DNA of 64,000 nt from Halostella pelagica (GCA_005954745.1 CP040680.1:124001-188000), one strand, 5' to 3'. Shown: positions 52,810 through 61,214, numbered from the stretch's first letter. Notes: a model not told the origin generated them from the letters alone. Numbers and translations are program-made.

Positions 52810-53631
52810 TCAGAGTGTCTTGTCGATGTTGTGAGTGAGACAGCCGACTACGAGTTCACGGAACTGCTTCCACCAGTGGCGTGAGCGGACGAATGCACCG
52901 TACTTGCGTTTGAGGCGAGAGTTTACCGTCTCGTTTTGACTACGCTGACCGTAGAGATCGGCATCCAACCGAGCATTCCACGCTTTGTGAAGAGACGAGA
53001 ACTCGCGGTGCTTGATGAGCGGACGAACACCAGCCTCACGGGATAACGCGCGAATCTTCTGATCATCATATCCTTTGTCGCCAAGGAGAACCGCTACACT
53101 ACTGATATTCCGCCTAATGAGCGACGGCGCGATCTTCGAGTCGTGTTTTCGTGTCGTCGTTACGTGTACGTCGAGAATCGCGTTCGACCTTGTGTCTACG
53201 AGAAGCGTGACTTTCAACTGCTGAATCGTCAGCTTCGCTCGCTTCGTGTAGTGCTTCGAGGCGTGACTACGGTCAAAACCGGAGGCATCAATCCCAACGA
53301 CACCGTCTGTTGGGAGGAGCGTGGCCGAGAGGTTGAGCAGGACACGCCAAACCGCCATGTCGAGTCGGTTGAACGCTTTACACAACGTTGATGGAGAGGG
53401 GAGTTCCGTCAGACCGATGGCACTCCGAATCCGGGGCATCTCGATAAGCTCGTCAAGAAGCGTCCGGTACGTCGTATTCTTCCGCACCTTGAGGCAGAGC
53501 AGGACAATGTGTTGATGGCGTGTGTATCGCCGTTTCGAGAACTTCGAGGAGTTGCGAGCAACAGCTCGCCGTGACAAGTGATACGCCTGCTCAACGAACC
53601 GAAGTAACTGCGACTTTGGGAGGGCCTGCAT
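52810..53631 (-). CDS. IS5-family DDE transposase
   Basis: The 273-residue transposase has catalytic D115 (VGIDASGFD), D185 (LLGDKGYDD) and E234 in the RSQNE-(6)-K signature (RSQNETVNSRLKRK). It has an N-terminal helical DNA-binding region (VEQAYHLSRRAVARN). It cuts and pastes the element by recognising the 17-bp ends. Length is usual for haloarchaeal IS5 members. No frameshift or stop, so it is probably active. Confidence 0.9.
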   Translation of the reverse strand: MQALPKSQLLRFVEQAYHLSRRAVARNSSKFSKRRYTRHQHIVLLCLKVRKNTTYRTLLDELIEMPRIRSAIGLTELPSPSTLCKAFNRLDMAVWRVLLNLSATLLPTDGVVGIDASGFDRSHASKHYTKRAKLTIQQLKVTLLVDTRSNAILDVHVTTTRKHDSKIAPSLIRRNISSVAVLLGDKGYDDQKIRALSREAGVRPLIKHREFSSLHKAWNARLDADLYGQRSQNETVNSRLKRKYGAFVRSRHWWKQFRELVVGCLTHNIDKTL

Positions 53632-53683
53632 CCGGTCAGACTACCGGGCGAACGTGTAACTCTCCGAGGATTTCAACAGAGCC

Positions 53684-53827
53684 ATCCAGATGTATCGCGA
53701 CCTCATTACAGCCGCGACTGACGCCGACGATCCAGTTACTGAAGATCTTGCAGTCACGATTCTGAGCGACGAAGAGGCTCACCGCACGGAGTTCCGTGGC
53801 TTCAGACGCGAATATAAGCAGGTCTGA
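53684..53827 (+). pseudogene. Ferritin-like protein, 3' half, after IS insertion
   Basis: After the duplicated target ATCCAGAT the ferritin-like frame resumes with MYRDLITAATDADDPVTEDL, DEEAHRTEFRGF and stops at 53825-53827. It is the end of the gene broken at 52443; joined together the two halves restore the family helices apart from the earlier lesions. Confidence 0.75.
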
Positions 53828-53839
53828 AGGGTACCGATT

Positions 53840-54010
53840 AGTCTCGTCGGCCCTTGCAGCGCTGTTAAAATCTGAATTTCCAACTGGTGGAACCCCTCGT
53901 AACCTGATGGATTCACCGGATCGTATTTGACGCCGATGTTACTCACCTCGCCGGTGACATCGTCTTGGTCAATAATCGCGATGTATTTCTGGTCTCGAGA
54001 GTTTGTAAAG
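53840..54010 (-). pseudogene. Coding-like remnant, minus strand
   Basis: A minus frame without start reads RDQKYIAIIDQDDVTGEVSN, then GYEGFHQLEIQIL. Composition and strand pattern look coding. Family unknown. It lies between the ferritin pseudogene and the enolase-like gene. Confidence 0.35.
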
Positions 54011-54096
54011 TCCGTAATGGAGCGTCGTCTCTGAGATTACTTGCGTCTTAAAACCGGCTCTGGAACCGAATCTCTCGAGGAGTAGGATAATCGGAC

Positions 54097-55197
54097 TCAC
54101 CTGGAATACCACCCGATTCCGGTCGGTTTGGCTGGTGGCTCCAACGGACTTGAGGGATAGGATTTGTCGGCTCGGTACGTGTGATACGCTGGTGGTGCGA
54201 GGTCGCTTGGCCTGTCCGGATAAAACAGGGAGGCGATTGCCTGTGAGTGGGCTCGGCCAGCGTCGAGTTCGAACATTCCGCCTCCATAGAGTTCGACCTC
54301 ATGTTGCAAGCCATATTCGAGAATGCGACAGAGGGATTCGATTGTGCCAGATCGACACGGTTTGATGTTCAGAGCAGTTGGTTCCCACGGGAGGTTCTGG
54401 ATGCGTTCGACGCACGTTATCGGAGCGTCCCAGGAAACTCGGTCAGAATATTCTTCGAGCACGTGTTGTGTCGTATCCGTGACGGCCGGGTCTTCGATGA
54501 GTGCATTCGGGAACGTCTCGAACAACCGCCGGTAGAGGTCCGGATCGGCGGGAGCCCCAACGTCCGAATCGTACTGTGCTTTCAGGTCCAGAATTCGAAC
54601 CGCGCCAGTATCCGATAGTGCCGAGAGTAACCCGTCGCTAGGTGTGTCGGGGACATCGATCTTGAACTCAATATTTGAATTCGCGTTGAGGAGCCGGTTC
54701 ACGGGGCGGATGTGGGGTGGATCTCCGAGCTGCAAACTGACTACGAATGCCATCGGCTCGTACGTACGGTCAAGTACCGATGCCAGCGTACGCTCTGACT
54801 GTTTGAGTGCCAGATCTAGAACTGCACTCTCAATCGCCCAGCGCAAATATTCGGGAGTCTCTCTGGACAGAGTCCGTGCCGAAAGACCCGAACTGGCATC
54901 GAGAGCGTCCGAAAACGTTCCAATCGTCCAGTCACCGGTCGGAAGATGCAGTTCGTCCTCGCGAAGACGCTCGTGAGCCTCTATGGACCGGGTGACGTCT
55001 TCCCCGTATCCGGTTACGCCTTCCCCGCGAATACGAATGATGGTTCGCTCGAATGTCCTGTCTTCCGTCTCGATATGCTTTCCCTCGAACGAAACCGCTT
55101 CAACCGTGACCGGTAATAATTTAATTTTCTCATAGAGGTCCGGGAACTCACCGTGTCTCGCGTCCCCCCGATCCGCATCGGGTTTGTGGTCGTCCAT
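54097..55197 (-). CDS. Enolase-superfamily protein (muconate lactonizing/OSBS-like)
   Basis: The ATG at 55197 gives 366 residues; an upstream ATG at 55266 would add 23. An N-terminal alpha+beta cap (IRIRGEGVTGYGEDVT) and a barrel with ILDLKAQYDS, LIEDPAV, CVERIQN and LNIKPCR-type strands are visible. The usual KxK catalytic lysines and metal carboxylates are only partly recognisable, with FKIDVPD and DLKAQYD the best candidates. The product may be a divergent or non-catalytic member. It stands divergent from the CGCGG gene. Confidence 0.6.
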   Translation of the reverse strand: MDDHKPDADRGDARHGEFPDLYEKIKLLPVTVEAVSFEGKHIETEDRTFERTIIRIRGEGVTGYGEDVTRSIEAHERLREDELHLPTGDWTIGTFSDALDASSGLSARTLSRETPEYLRWAIESAVLDLALKQSERTLASVLDRTYEPMAFVVSLQLGDPPHIRPVNRLLNANSNIEFKIDVPDTPSDGLLSALSDTGAVRILDLKAQYDSDVGAPADPDLYRRLFETFPNALIEDPAVTDTTQHVLEEYSDRVSWDAPITCVERIQNLPWEPTALNIKPCRSGTIESLCRILEYGLQHEVELYGGGMFELDAGRAHSQAIASLFYPDRPSDLAPPAYHTYRADKSYPSSPLEPPAKPTGIGWYSR

Positions 55198-55300
55198 ATG
55201 TTTAGTGCGTACTCTGTACTGAAATACCCCAGATGACCCCCGCTCCAATTGAGGAGACACCACCAAACCGTTTATACGAATAGCAGACCAAGATAAGTAG

Positions 55301-55639
55301 ATGGGAAGTCACTCTCACGAACACGGCGACGACCACGACCATGCACACGGTGAGACCGAACCTGTCACCGACCGAAACCACGATAACTCCTGGTCAGCCA
55401 ACCTCGAGAAACCACAGTACGAAGACGACCGATCGCTACTCGAGCGACACGGGATTGAGGCAGTCGAACACACGACCAGCGGTCACCACGTGAATCTCGT
55501 CACGCACAAGGCACACGGCCATCCCGAGGGGTTCCTCTACGATGCACTTGATGAGCGGTTTGGAGATGAGGACGTTGGGTGGGAGTATATCGAACAGTGC
55601 GGCTGTGGTGGCCACGTCGTCCGCGTCCACGTTCCCTGA
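55301..55639 (+). CDS. CGCGG-family putative rSAM-modified RiPP precursor
   Basis: The 112-residue protein starts with a His-rich segment (SHSHEHGDDHDHAHGE) and ends YIEQCGCGGHVVRVHV. The terminal CGCGG box defines a family described as a substrate for radical SAM peptide maturation. No radical SAM gene is in this window, so the modifying enzyme would be elsewhere. A TATA-like GTTTAT lies 31 nt upstream of the ATG, consistent with a leaderless mRNA. The His-rich part could bind metal. Confidence 0.7.
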   Translation: MGSHSHEHGDDHDHAHGETEPVTDRNHDNSWSANLEKPQYEDDRSLLERHGIEAVEHTTSGHHVNLVTHKAHGHPEGFLYDALDERFGDEDVGWEYIEQCGCGGHVVRVHVP

Positions 55640-55940
55640 CAGACAAAGTTGGGAGACAGCAGCCTCTTTGACTCGACTCGATAGGGCTTGATGGCAATCT
55701 CAGCTATAACAGTCGGTTGCGAGCGATTACCGCACGGTACAATGCCTCCGACTGAGGACTGGTGAATGTGCGGTATTAAGGGGATGTACTTCACACGCCC
55801 GTTTCGGTAACATAGTGCTTGGGTGGATACTGATTTCCTGAGTTTTCTCCTCGTTTTTGAGTGACCTTTCCAACTCGTGAGCATACGGTCCCTCGTCACG
55901 TGCTCACACTCTTAATGCCCTGGAGTGTACCCCTTGGAAT
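55640..55940. other. Intergenic, no gene seen
   Basis: About 300 nt with mixed GC and short T tracts (near 55853). No conserved ORF. Promoter for the response-regulator remnant is likely near the right end. Confidence 0.4.
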
Positions 55941-56496
55941 ATGACCCAATTGACAGCACCCATACGAGTTTTGCACGTCGATGATGAGCCGGGGTTTGCC
56001 GATTTAGCAGCCGATTTCCTCAAACGCGAGGACGATCGGTTTGAGATCGAAACTGCACCGAGGGCAGAGAACGGTATTGAGAAACTCACACGGTCCGAGT
56101 TTGACTGCATTATCTCTTATTATGACATGCCAGGCAAGAACGGGATCCGCTTTCTCGAAATCGTTCGGACCGATAATCCGGAACTTCCATTCATCCTGTA
56201 TACGGGGAAGGGGAGTGAGGAGGTGGCTAGCGAAGCTATCTCGGCCGGCGTTACCGATTACCTCCAGAAGGAATCGGGAACAGGCCAATACGAGATTCTC
56301 GCTAATCGGGTCGTTAATGCGGTCGAACGACACCGGATCGAACAGGAGGCCGAGGAGACGCGAGCGCAACTGCGAGCGATTGCCGAGCACTCCGCAGACG
56401 CCATCATCATCATCGATCCGGATGGTCTCGTCCGATTTGTGAATCCAGCTATCGAAGATCTGTTGGGCTATCCCCCAGCCGAGCTCCGAGGAAGCC
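55941..56496 (+). pseudogene. Response regulator-PAS protein, truncated, phosphoacceptor lost
   Basis: The frame has a receiver domain (IRVLHVDDEPGFADLAADFL, LYTGKGSEEVASEAISAGVT) followed by a PAS domain (IAEHSADAIIIIDPDGLVRF). The usual S-D-Y-D-M-P phosphorylation motif reads S-Y-Y-D-M-P, so the acceptor Asp is Tyr. The histidine kinase or bacterio-opsin-activator end is missing. At about 56497 it fuses into a different protein in another frame. Confidence 0.65.
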
Positions 56497-56962
56497 GACA
56501 CAGCACGACGTCCTGGTCGAAGGGAAAGCAGTCTTCGACCGTCTCGTCGGGGGGAACCCCCACGGCTGCGCCGTGTTTGACTACTACTGCACCTTCGACG
56601 AAGAGGATACGACGGTCGCCGGGAAGGCGCGCTGGGGAGACCTACCGACGGCAGCACCCATCAATTCAGAGGAGGGCGGTGAACTGCTCGATCGAGCCTG
56701 GAACGCCACAAAGGAAGAGTTCCAGCGGAATCTCGACCGCGTGAAGGAGGCGCTCAACGAGCTCAGCGATGAGGAGCTTATGCGTGGTGAGAACCTCGCC
56801 CGACACGCGTTCCATCAGGTCGGCGCCTACGAAGGGCCATCAGTACCGATGTACGACCAGCACGCGATGGGGATTCGCCACCGCGATCAGCTCGATCGTG
56901 TCCTCGAGGAAGAGGAAGACAGCCAGACGCTCTGGATCGTTCCCGCAGACGTTCACTTCTGA
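56497..56962 (+). pseudogene. C-terminal part of a plasmid-type protein, joined to the response regulator remnant
   Basis: From 56497 a new frame reads HDVLVEGKAVFDRLVGGNP, then VFDYYCTFDEEDTTVAGKA and QHAMGIRHRDQLDRVLEEEE. It ends 6 nt before the next gene. It looks like the last two thirds of a haloarchaeal plasmid protein near DUF7568-type genes. The 5' part has been replaced by the response regulator fragment. It may be translated from an internal start at 56573. Confidence 0.5.
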
Positions 56963-56968
56963 CTGACG

Positions 56969-57334
56969 ATGTCACGAATCACCAACTGGTCCCGGGAAAG
57001 TCGTACACCAACACTCGCGTATCGAAACACCGAGACTGGATCGCGAGCCGTTCTACACCGGGCTCCGGACTCATACCGGTACAAGTGGCGCGGGGTGATT
57101 TTCGTCGACGGCTACCCAATCTGGTCGCGAGGCTTCGAGACGAAAGAGGCGACAACGCTCCGGGATACGCTTCGAGATCGGCCAGCGCCCGAACTGAACT
57201 GTCCGGAGTGTCCGAACGACGACGTCCTCGTCGGTGAGAAGACATCTGATGGAGCGAAGGTACAGCGCTGGTACGACTGCCCGGACTGTGGGTACGAAGC
57301 CCCCTCGCGCATCGTCTACGGCTCTGAACGCTGA
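56969..57334 (+). CDS. DUF7568-like zinc-ribbon protein
   Basis: This 121-residue protein reads SRITNWSRESRTPTLAYRNT, KWRGVIFVDGYPIWSRGFET, then two CxxC knuckles (NCPECPNDD and YDCPDCGYEA). Small beta-rich proteins of this type are frequent on haloarchaeal plasmids. Its paralog at 62.7 kb is frameshifted. It starts 6 nt after the preceding stop and is probably co-transcribed. A DNA- or RNA-binding role is plausible but unproven. The DUF name is from memory. Confidence 0.65.
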   Translation: MSRITNWSRESRTPTLAYRNTETGSRAVLHRAPDSYRYKWRGVIFVDGYPIWSRGFETKEATTLRDTLRDRPAPELNCPECPNDDVLVGEKTSDGAKVQRWYDCPDCGYEAPSRIVYGSER

Positions 57335-57353
57335 GAACATACACACGCAGGGT

Positions 57354-57385
57354 GTTTTTCGGCCGGGCGGAGAGAGTGACCCGGT
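57354..57385 (+). promoter_or_regulatory. GTTTTT box plus palindrome (shared leader type)
   Basis: GTTTTTCGGCC at 57354, then GACCCGGTCGAACCGGGTC palindrome. The ATG at 57406 is 52 nt downstream. The dyad is longer than in other leaders but has the same position. Confidence 0.5.
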
Positions 57386-57405
57386 CGAACCGGGTCAGCC
57401 CAACA

Positions 57406-57801
57406 ATGAGTCTCGAAGTACTCGACCGACACAACGAGGCACTGTTCGAGTTCCTCTGGTGTCCCGTCTGCGGGCAAGAAGTGTTCACCCACATTCTCTT
57501 CGAGGGAGTGTTGTGCAAGAACTGTAACACGCAGGTCGTCCTCCGAGAGTCACGAGAAAACCGTGGCTACGAGGAGGCTGTGCTCGCGTGCTTCGACACC
57601 GACTCGACGTGGAACCTTCACGTCGACGAGAAGCTCCGTCGCGACCTACCTGACGGCTCGGCACGGGTGAAAGTCCTCGGCGCACCGGGGGCCTACAAAG
57701 TCGACTGGTGGAGTCCAGCACCTGGAGAGGACTGGGAGCCGGTCGAGCGCGGAGAGTTCGACGACGTCAAGGAGCCTAAGGAGGTCCCCCACCTAGCGTA
57801 A
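57406..57801 (+). CDS. DUF7567-like zinc-ribbon protein (131 aa)
   Basis: This protein begins SLEVLDRHNEALFEFLWCPV with CPVCG and CKNCNTQ knuckles (about 19-22 and 42-45), forming one zinc site. The rest is acidic with TDSTWNLHVDEKLRRDLPDG. It lies next to the DUF7568-like gene, a pairing common on haloarchaeal plasmids. The start at 57406 is chosen because the longer frame reads the leader dyad. Function unknown. Confidence 0.65.
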   Translation: MSLEVLDRHNEALFEFLWCPVCGQEVFTHILFEGVLCKNCNTQVVLRESRENRGYEEAVLACFDTDSTWNLHVDEKLRRDLPDGSARVKVLGAPGAYKVDWWSPAPGEDWEPVERGEFDDVKEPKEVPHLA

Positions 57802-57832
57802 CGAGAAAATTTTCGTTGTGAGATTGAGAGGA

Positions 57833-57861
57833 CCACTTATCGGAGTAGGGGGTATAAGTGG
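57833..57861 (+). promoter_or_regulatory. Dyad CCACTTAT/ATAAGTGG in the amphi-Trp promoter
   Basis: Arms CCACTTAT (57833-57840) and ATAAGTGG (57854-57861) are exact reverse complements with a 13-nt spacer. They overlap the TATA-like ACTTAT and lie 6 nt before the ATG, so a bound protein would block initiation. Confidence 0.55.
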
Positions 57862-57867
57862 GAGTGT

Positions 57868-58155
57868 ATGCCTGAAGACGTCCTGTTCAAATCCGAGAGT
57901 ACCCAGAACCGAGACGAAATCGCGTCGTACCTCCGGAACGTCGCCGAAACGCTCGAGCAAGGAGATTCAATCACCCTGAGGGCGGGGGAAGAGTCCGTCA
58001 CGATGGACCCCCCGGAGCGTCCGGCATTCGAAGTCAAAGCCGAACGGGAAGGGCCGGCCGATGGCCCCGGTGAGCTAAGCATCGAATTCGAACTCGAATG
58101 GGATGAGAACAGTAAGAGTGCTGAGGGGGGCTCAGATAGTCTCGAGATCGAGTGA
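57868..58155 (+). CDS. Amphi-Trp domain protein
   Basis: This 95-residue protein begins MPEDVLFKSESTQNRDEIAS, then LRNVAETLEQGDSITLRAGE, then RPAFEVKAE and ELSIEFELEW. It matches the amphi-Trp domain, a small haloarchaeal unit with alternating aromatic residues. Family function is unknown. It stands alone behind a symmetric promoter dyad. Confidence 0.75.
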   Translation: MPEDVLFKSESTQNRDEIASYLRNVAETLEQGDSITLRAGEESVTMDPPERPAFEVKAEREGPADGPGELSIEFELEWDENSKSAEGGSDSLEIE

Positions 58156-58171
58156 AGACCAACGCAACCGG

Positions 58172-59041
58172 CTACGACCGATCGTGGACGGTGATAACCG
58201 GCACAGGTGCTGATCGGACCGTCTTTTCCGCGACACTCCCGAGAAGAACTCGATTGACGCCACGGCGGCCACTAGCCCCCATCACGACGGCATGGACCTC
58301 ATTCGTTTCAATATGTTCACGGATCACTTCCGCAGGCGACCCATGTTCGACGTACGTTTGGACGTATGCCAGATCGTGTTCATCGGCTTCCGTGGCCACC
58401 TCCTCGACAGCCTCTACTGCAGGTCGCTCGAGTTCGTCATCTGAAAGCACAGAGCGCACGTCAGGGCCCAGCGATGTATCATCCACGACAGAAAGAATGT
58501 GGACAGTGGCGTCGAGTGTCGCTGCAAGTGTCAGCCCATGCTTGGCGGCAGCAGTCGAAGCAGGACTCCCATCGGTCGGGATAAGAATATTCTCGTACGG
58601 GAATGCTAGCTGCTCATCAGATTGCATTCGAGCGGTCAGAACGGGGACATCGGACAAGCGCACCACTTTCTCCGTGACGCTTCCGAGGAGATAGCGTGAG
58701 ATGCCGGTCCGGCCGTGGGTGGGCAAGACGATTAGGTCGTGGTCGTATCGCTCGGCGTAATCGACAATTGTTGGTGCTGGGCTGCCCTGAACGACGTCGG
58801 TACCGTGCTCCACATCGAGGGATTCGAGTGTCTCTGCAACGTCCGCGACGATCGTCTCTCCCTCCCGTTCCAGTGCGTCAACGACGTTCCCATTGACAGC
58901 AGTGACGCTGTCTCGAGTTGTATCGGCGACGAACAGCACTTCGATCGTCGCCTCAGTCCACTGCGCGAGCTCGGCCACATGATGGACGATTTTGGCTGCG
59001 TGTTCGCTGCCGTCAACCGGGAGCAGAATCGAATCGTACAT
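58172..59041 (-). CDS. Tandem universal stress protein (two UspA domains)
   Basis: The ATG at 59041 gives 289 residues. Domain 1 (YDSILLPVDGS to GRTGISRYLLGSVTEKVV) and domain 2 (ENILIPTDGS to GRRGVNRVLLGSVAEKTV) each hold an intact ATP-binding signature. Two-domain UspA proteins are common in haloarchaea. It is intact, unlike the two remnants at 5.2-6.3 kb. Confidence 0.85.
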   Translation of the reverse strand: MYDSILLPVDGSEHAAKIVHHVAELAQWTEATIEVLFVADTTRDSVTAVNGNVVDALEREGETIVADVAETLESLDVEHGTDVVQGSPAPTIVDYAERYDHDLIVLPTHGRTGISRYLLGSVTEKVVRLSDVPVLTARMQSDEQLAFPYENILIPTDGSPASTAAAKHGLTLAATLDATVHILSVVDDTSLGPDVRSVLSDDELERPAVEAVEEVATEADEHDLAYVQTYVEHGSPAEVIREHIETNEVHAVVMGASGRRGVNRVLLGSVAEKTVRSAPVPVITVHDRS

Positions 59042-59168
59042 GTCACTACCGGCCGCTACGGTGAACAATCACAAAGAAGTTCCCACGGCACGTACCTTCC
59101 CAGTGACCGACAGACATCACCTGTGTTCGGCAACACAGCGGCGAGAATCGTTCTACGATGTAGTATCG

Positions 59169-59744
59169 ATGTCGACACGGAGTCAACTCCGATTCGTCCA
59201 ACGAGTCGAACAGACCGGTGAGACAGATGGCAGCGCCGACCGCGCCGCGCAGGTGTACCGGCATTCAGATGGGTACCCGGCAAGCGTCCTCCGGGACCTC
59301 ACCCAGCTGAAAGAGCTTCTCGATGCGACCCGTACCGAGCGCGGACCGGGCTACACGGCCGCGACGTTCGTGTTCCTCGACAAGCTCTCGACGGTCGGAC
59401 TCTATCTGGATGGCGACCCGGAGCGAACGATCGATGCGGCTCAGCCAGCGGATCTCCTCGAGCCATCCAATATGGAGCATCTGGACCAGTCGCTGTTCCT
59501 GCTGGGTCACAGCGACGAGGATCCAGCTGACGGTATCCACGGCGACGAGGAGTACCTCTACGTCGTCGAGCTTCCGACGGAGAACCCGTTCGACGAGCCG
59601 ACCGAGTGGACCGTCAAGGTGAGTGGTCACTCTGCGTTCCCGCGCTGGGATGGGCCGACCGACGAGGCCTTCGAACGGGCTAGCTGGCAGTTCAACGGCC
59701 CGCTTGAGCACGCGCTCGAAGAGATGGTCGCTGAGCCGGCGTGA
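59169..59744 (+). CDS. Hypothetical plasmid protein (191 aa)
   Basis: The ATG at 59169 is chosen because earlier codons have poor composition. The protein reads STRSQLRFVQRVEQTGETDG, then ATFVFLDKLSTVGLYLDGDP and YLYVVELPTENPFDEPTEWT. It is acidic, soluble and of unknown family, and appears conserved on haloarchaeal plasmids. It converges on the endonuclease gene. Confidence 0.6.
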   Translation: MSTRSQLRFVQRVEQTGETDGSADRAAQVYRHSDGYPASVLRDLTQLKELLDATRTERGPGYTAATFVFLDKLSTVGLYLDGDPERTIDAAQPADLLEPSNMEHLDQSLFLLGHSDEDPADGIHGDEEYLYVVELPTENPFDEPTEWTVKVSGHSAFPRWDGPTDEAFERASWQFNGPLEHALEEMVAEPA

Positions 59745-59757
59745 ACACCTAACCCGC

Positions 59758-61122
59758 TCAGATGATGCCGCCGATGACGAGGAATCCGACGACGAGCAGA
59801 ATCGTCGCGACCACGCTCCCCCCGGCCAGCCACTTGTTCTCCATCGCCTTCTCGTGTAGCGGCATCTCGGCGTATTCCTCGCGGAACGCCTCGAGGTTCG
59901 CATCGTCGTATAAGTACTTCCTCTTCAGCGCGAACCGTTCGGTAACCGCACAGCCCGTACAGACCGGTTTCCCTTCGAGTCGTTCGGTCTTAATGTGGCT
60001 GTCGCAGGCGATCGCCCCGCAGTTCGGACAGTAGGTGTAGGTCTCGTCGACGCCACTCGTCTCGCAGTGGACGCACCGGTGGATACCGTCCTCCAGCGTG
60101 ACCCGTGAAGGGCCAGCAGCATAGTATTCGTACGGATACGAATACTCCTGTACCGCTGTCGTCTGCCGAACCTCAGGGAGATACACCGGCTCAATCGATT
60201 GCACTGAGATGTCCGAGAGATTCGGCTCACACGTCTTGTTGTAGGTGACGTTGTTGTCGCCGGTGTAGGTCACCGTCGTCGTGTGGTAGTCCTGAAGGCG
60301 GTCAACAGCCCACTCCTTGTACTCCGTTTGGGTCTCTCCGAATCGGCGCTCCTCGACGTCGTCGAATACCTCGGTAAACTGCCCGGTATCGAGGGGAACC
60401 GTCGCGTGGAAGTTCTCGGTGACCAGCGTCGCGACATCGTCGTCGGCCACCTTCGGATGCCCACGCTCGGCGCGGACGACGAACTGTGTGCGGTCGTTGA
60501 TCCGGTGGATGACGCCAACGGACGTCTCGAAGACAGTGTTCGTGTCCGCGGTGACCGCGACCACCGGACGGAACGTCACCGCCGAATACGGTGTCGGGAG
60601 GTCGGCGGCCTCGATGTTCTCGATGTCGCGGAACGCATCCTCGACGGGCGCGTCGACGTCGACCGCCGGGTCGTAGGGACGTAGCGTCTCGTCACAGAGA
60701 ATCTCGATGCGCCCGTTGTAGAGGTCGAGGCCGATCTCGTCGGCGATCTCCCGGAGGTCCTCGCCGTCGAGCAGTTCGATTGGATGGGGGTCGTCGTTCT
60801 GTTGGAGGCGGTCGGCGTACTCCTGGGCAGGGTTCGTAAACCGGCCGGTTGTGACGACCATTCCGCGTTTGGGGCCGTCGAAGTCGAACGTCGCGATCGC
60901 CGAGTGGAGTTTCTGGACGACCGGCCGCCCGACCGTCCCCGTGTGCTTGCACTCGACGATGATCGCGCGCCGCGTGCCGTCGACGACCTCCTCCATAAGG
61001 ACGTCGCGGCCCTCGTCGGCAGTTCGGTCGGCCTGACGAACGTTCTCGTAGCCGAGATTGCGGAAGACGTCCTCTATCACGTCCTCGAACTCGAACCCTG
61101 AGAGATCCTCCAGTACAGCCAT
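59758..61122 (-). CDS. Mrr-like restriction endonuclease with zinc ribbon and membrane anchor
   Basis: The ATG at 61122 gives 454 residues. The N-terminus has the Mrr catalytic fold: GRD40-V, then IIVE57-CK59-H and VVQ70-KLHSA, i.e. a PD-(D/E)xK site. A middle domain is beta-rich. The C-terminus has CVHCETSG and YCPNCGAIAC knuckles (a zinc ribbon) and ends in one membrane helix (VVATILLVVGFLVIGGII). Mrr enzymes cut foreign or methylated DNA. A membrane-tethered version is unusual. No methyltransferase is adjacent. Confidence 0.75.
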   Translation of the reverse strand: MAVLEDLSGFEFEDVIEDVFRNLGYENVRQADRTADEGRDVLMEEVVDGTRRAIIVECKHTGTVGRPVVQKLHSAIATFDFDGPKRGMVVTTGRFTNPAQEYADRLQQNDDPHPIELLDGEDLREIADEIGLDLYNGRIEILCDETLRPYDPAVDVDAPVEDAFRDIENIEAADLPTPYSAVTFRPVVAVTADTNTVFETSVGVIHRINDRTQFVVRAERGHPKVADDDVATLVTENFHATVPLDTGQFTEVFDDVEERRFGETQTEYKEWAVDRLQDYHTTTVTYTGDNNVTYNKTCEPNLSDISVQSIEPVYLPEVRQTTAVQEYSYPYEYYAAGPSRVTLEDGIHRCVHCETSGVDETYTYCPNCGAIACDSHIKTERLEGKPVCTGCAVTERFALKRKYLYDDANLEAFREEYAEMPLHEKAMENKWLAGGSVVATILLVVGFLVIGGII

Positions 61123-61184
61123 CCCGATATACCTGGACAGTACGTTGGAACTGTCAAATACGTTGCCGAACGCAGCCCCGTTCT

Positions 61185-61214
61185 GTTTTTGAACCCCCGA
61201 GAGGGGTGCGGGGT
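61185..61214 (+). promoter_or_regulatory. GTTTTT box plus ACCCC/GGGGT palindrome
   Basis: GTTTTTGAACCCCCGAGAGG then GGTGCGGGG. The ATG at 61244 is 59 nt downstream of the box. It is nearly identical to the box at 63943: both share CGAGAGGGG and AAC-GTGCC downstream. Confidence 0.6.

Larger units (their letters stand above)
52444..53683 (-). mobile_element. Complete IS5-family insertion sequence (1240 bp)
   Basis: Terminal inverted repeats are a perfect 17 bp: GGCTCTGTTGAAATCCT at 52444-52460 and its reverse complement at 53667-53683. An 8-bp target duplication ATCCAGAT flanks it at 52436-52443 and 53684-53691. It carries an intact transposase on the minus strand and a small plus-strand ORF. 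The ends, target duplication and open transposase frame all suggest recent insertion. Confidence 0.9.
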
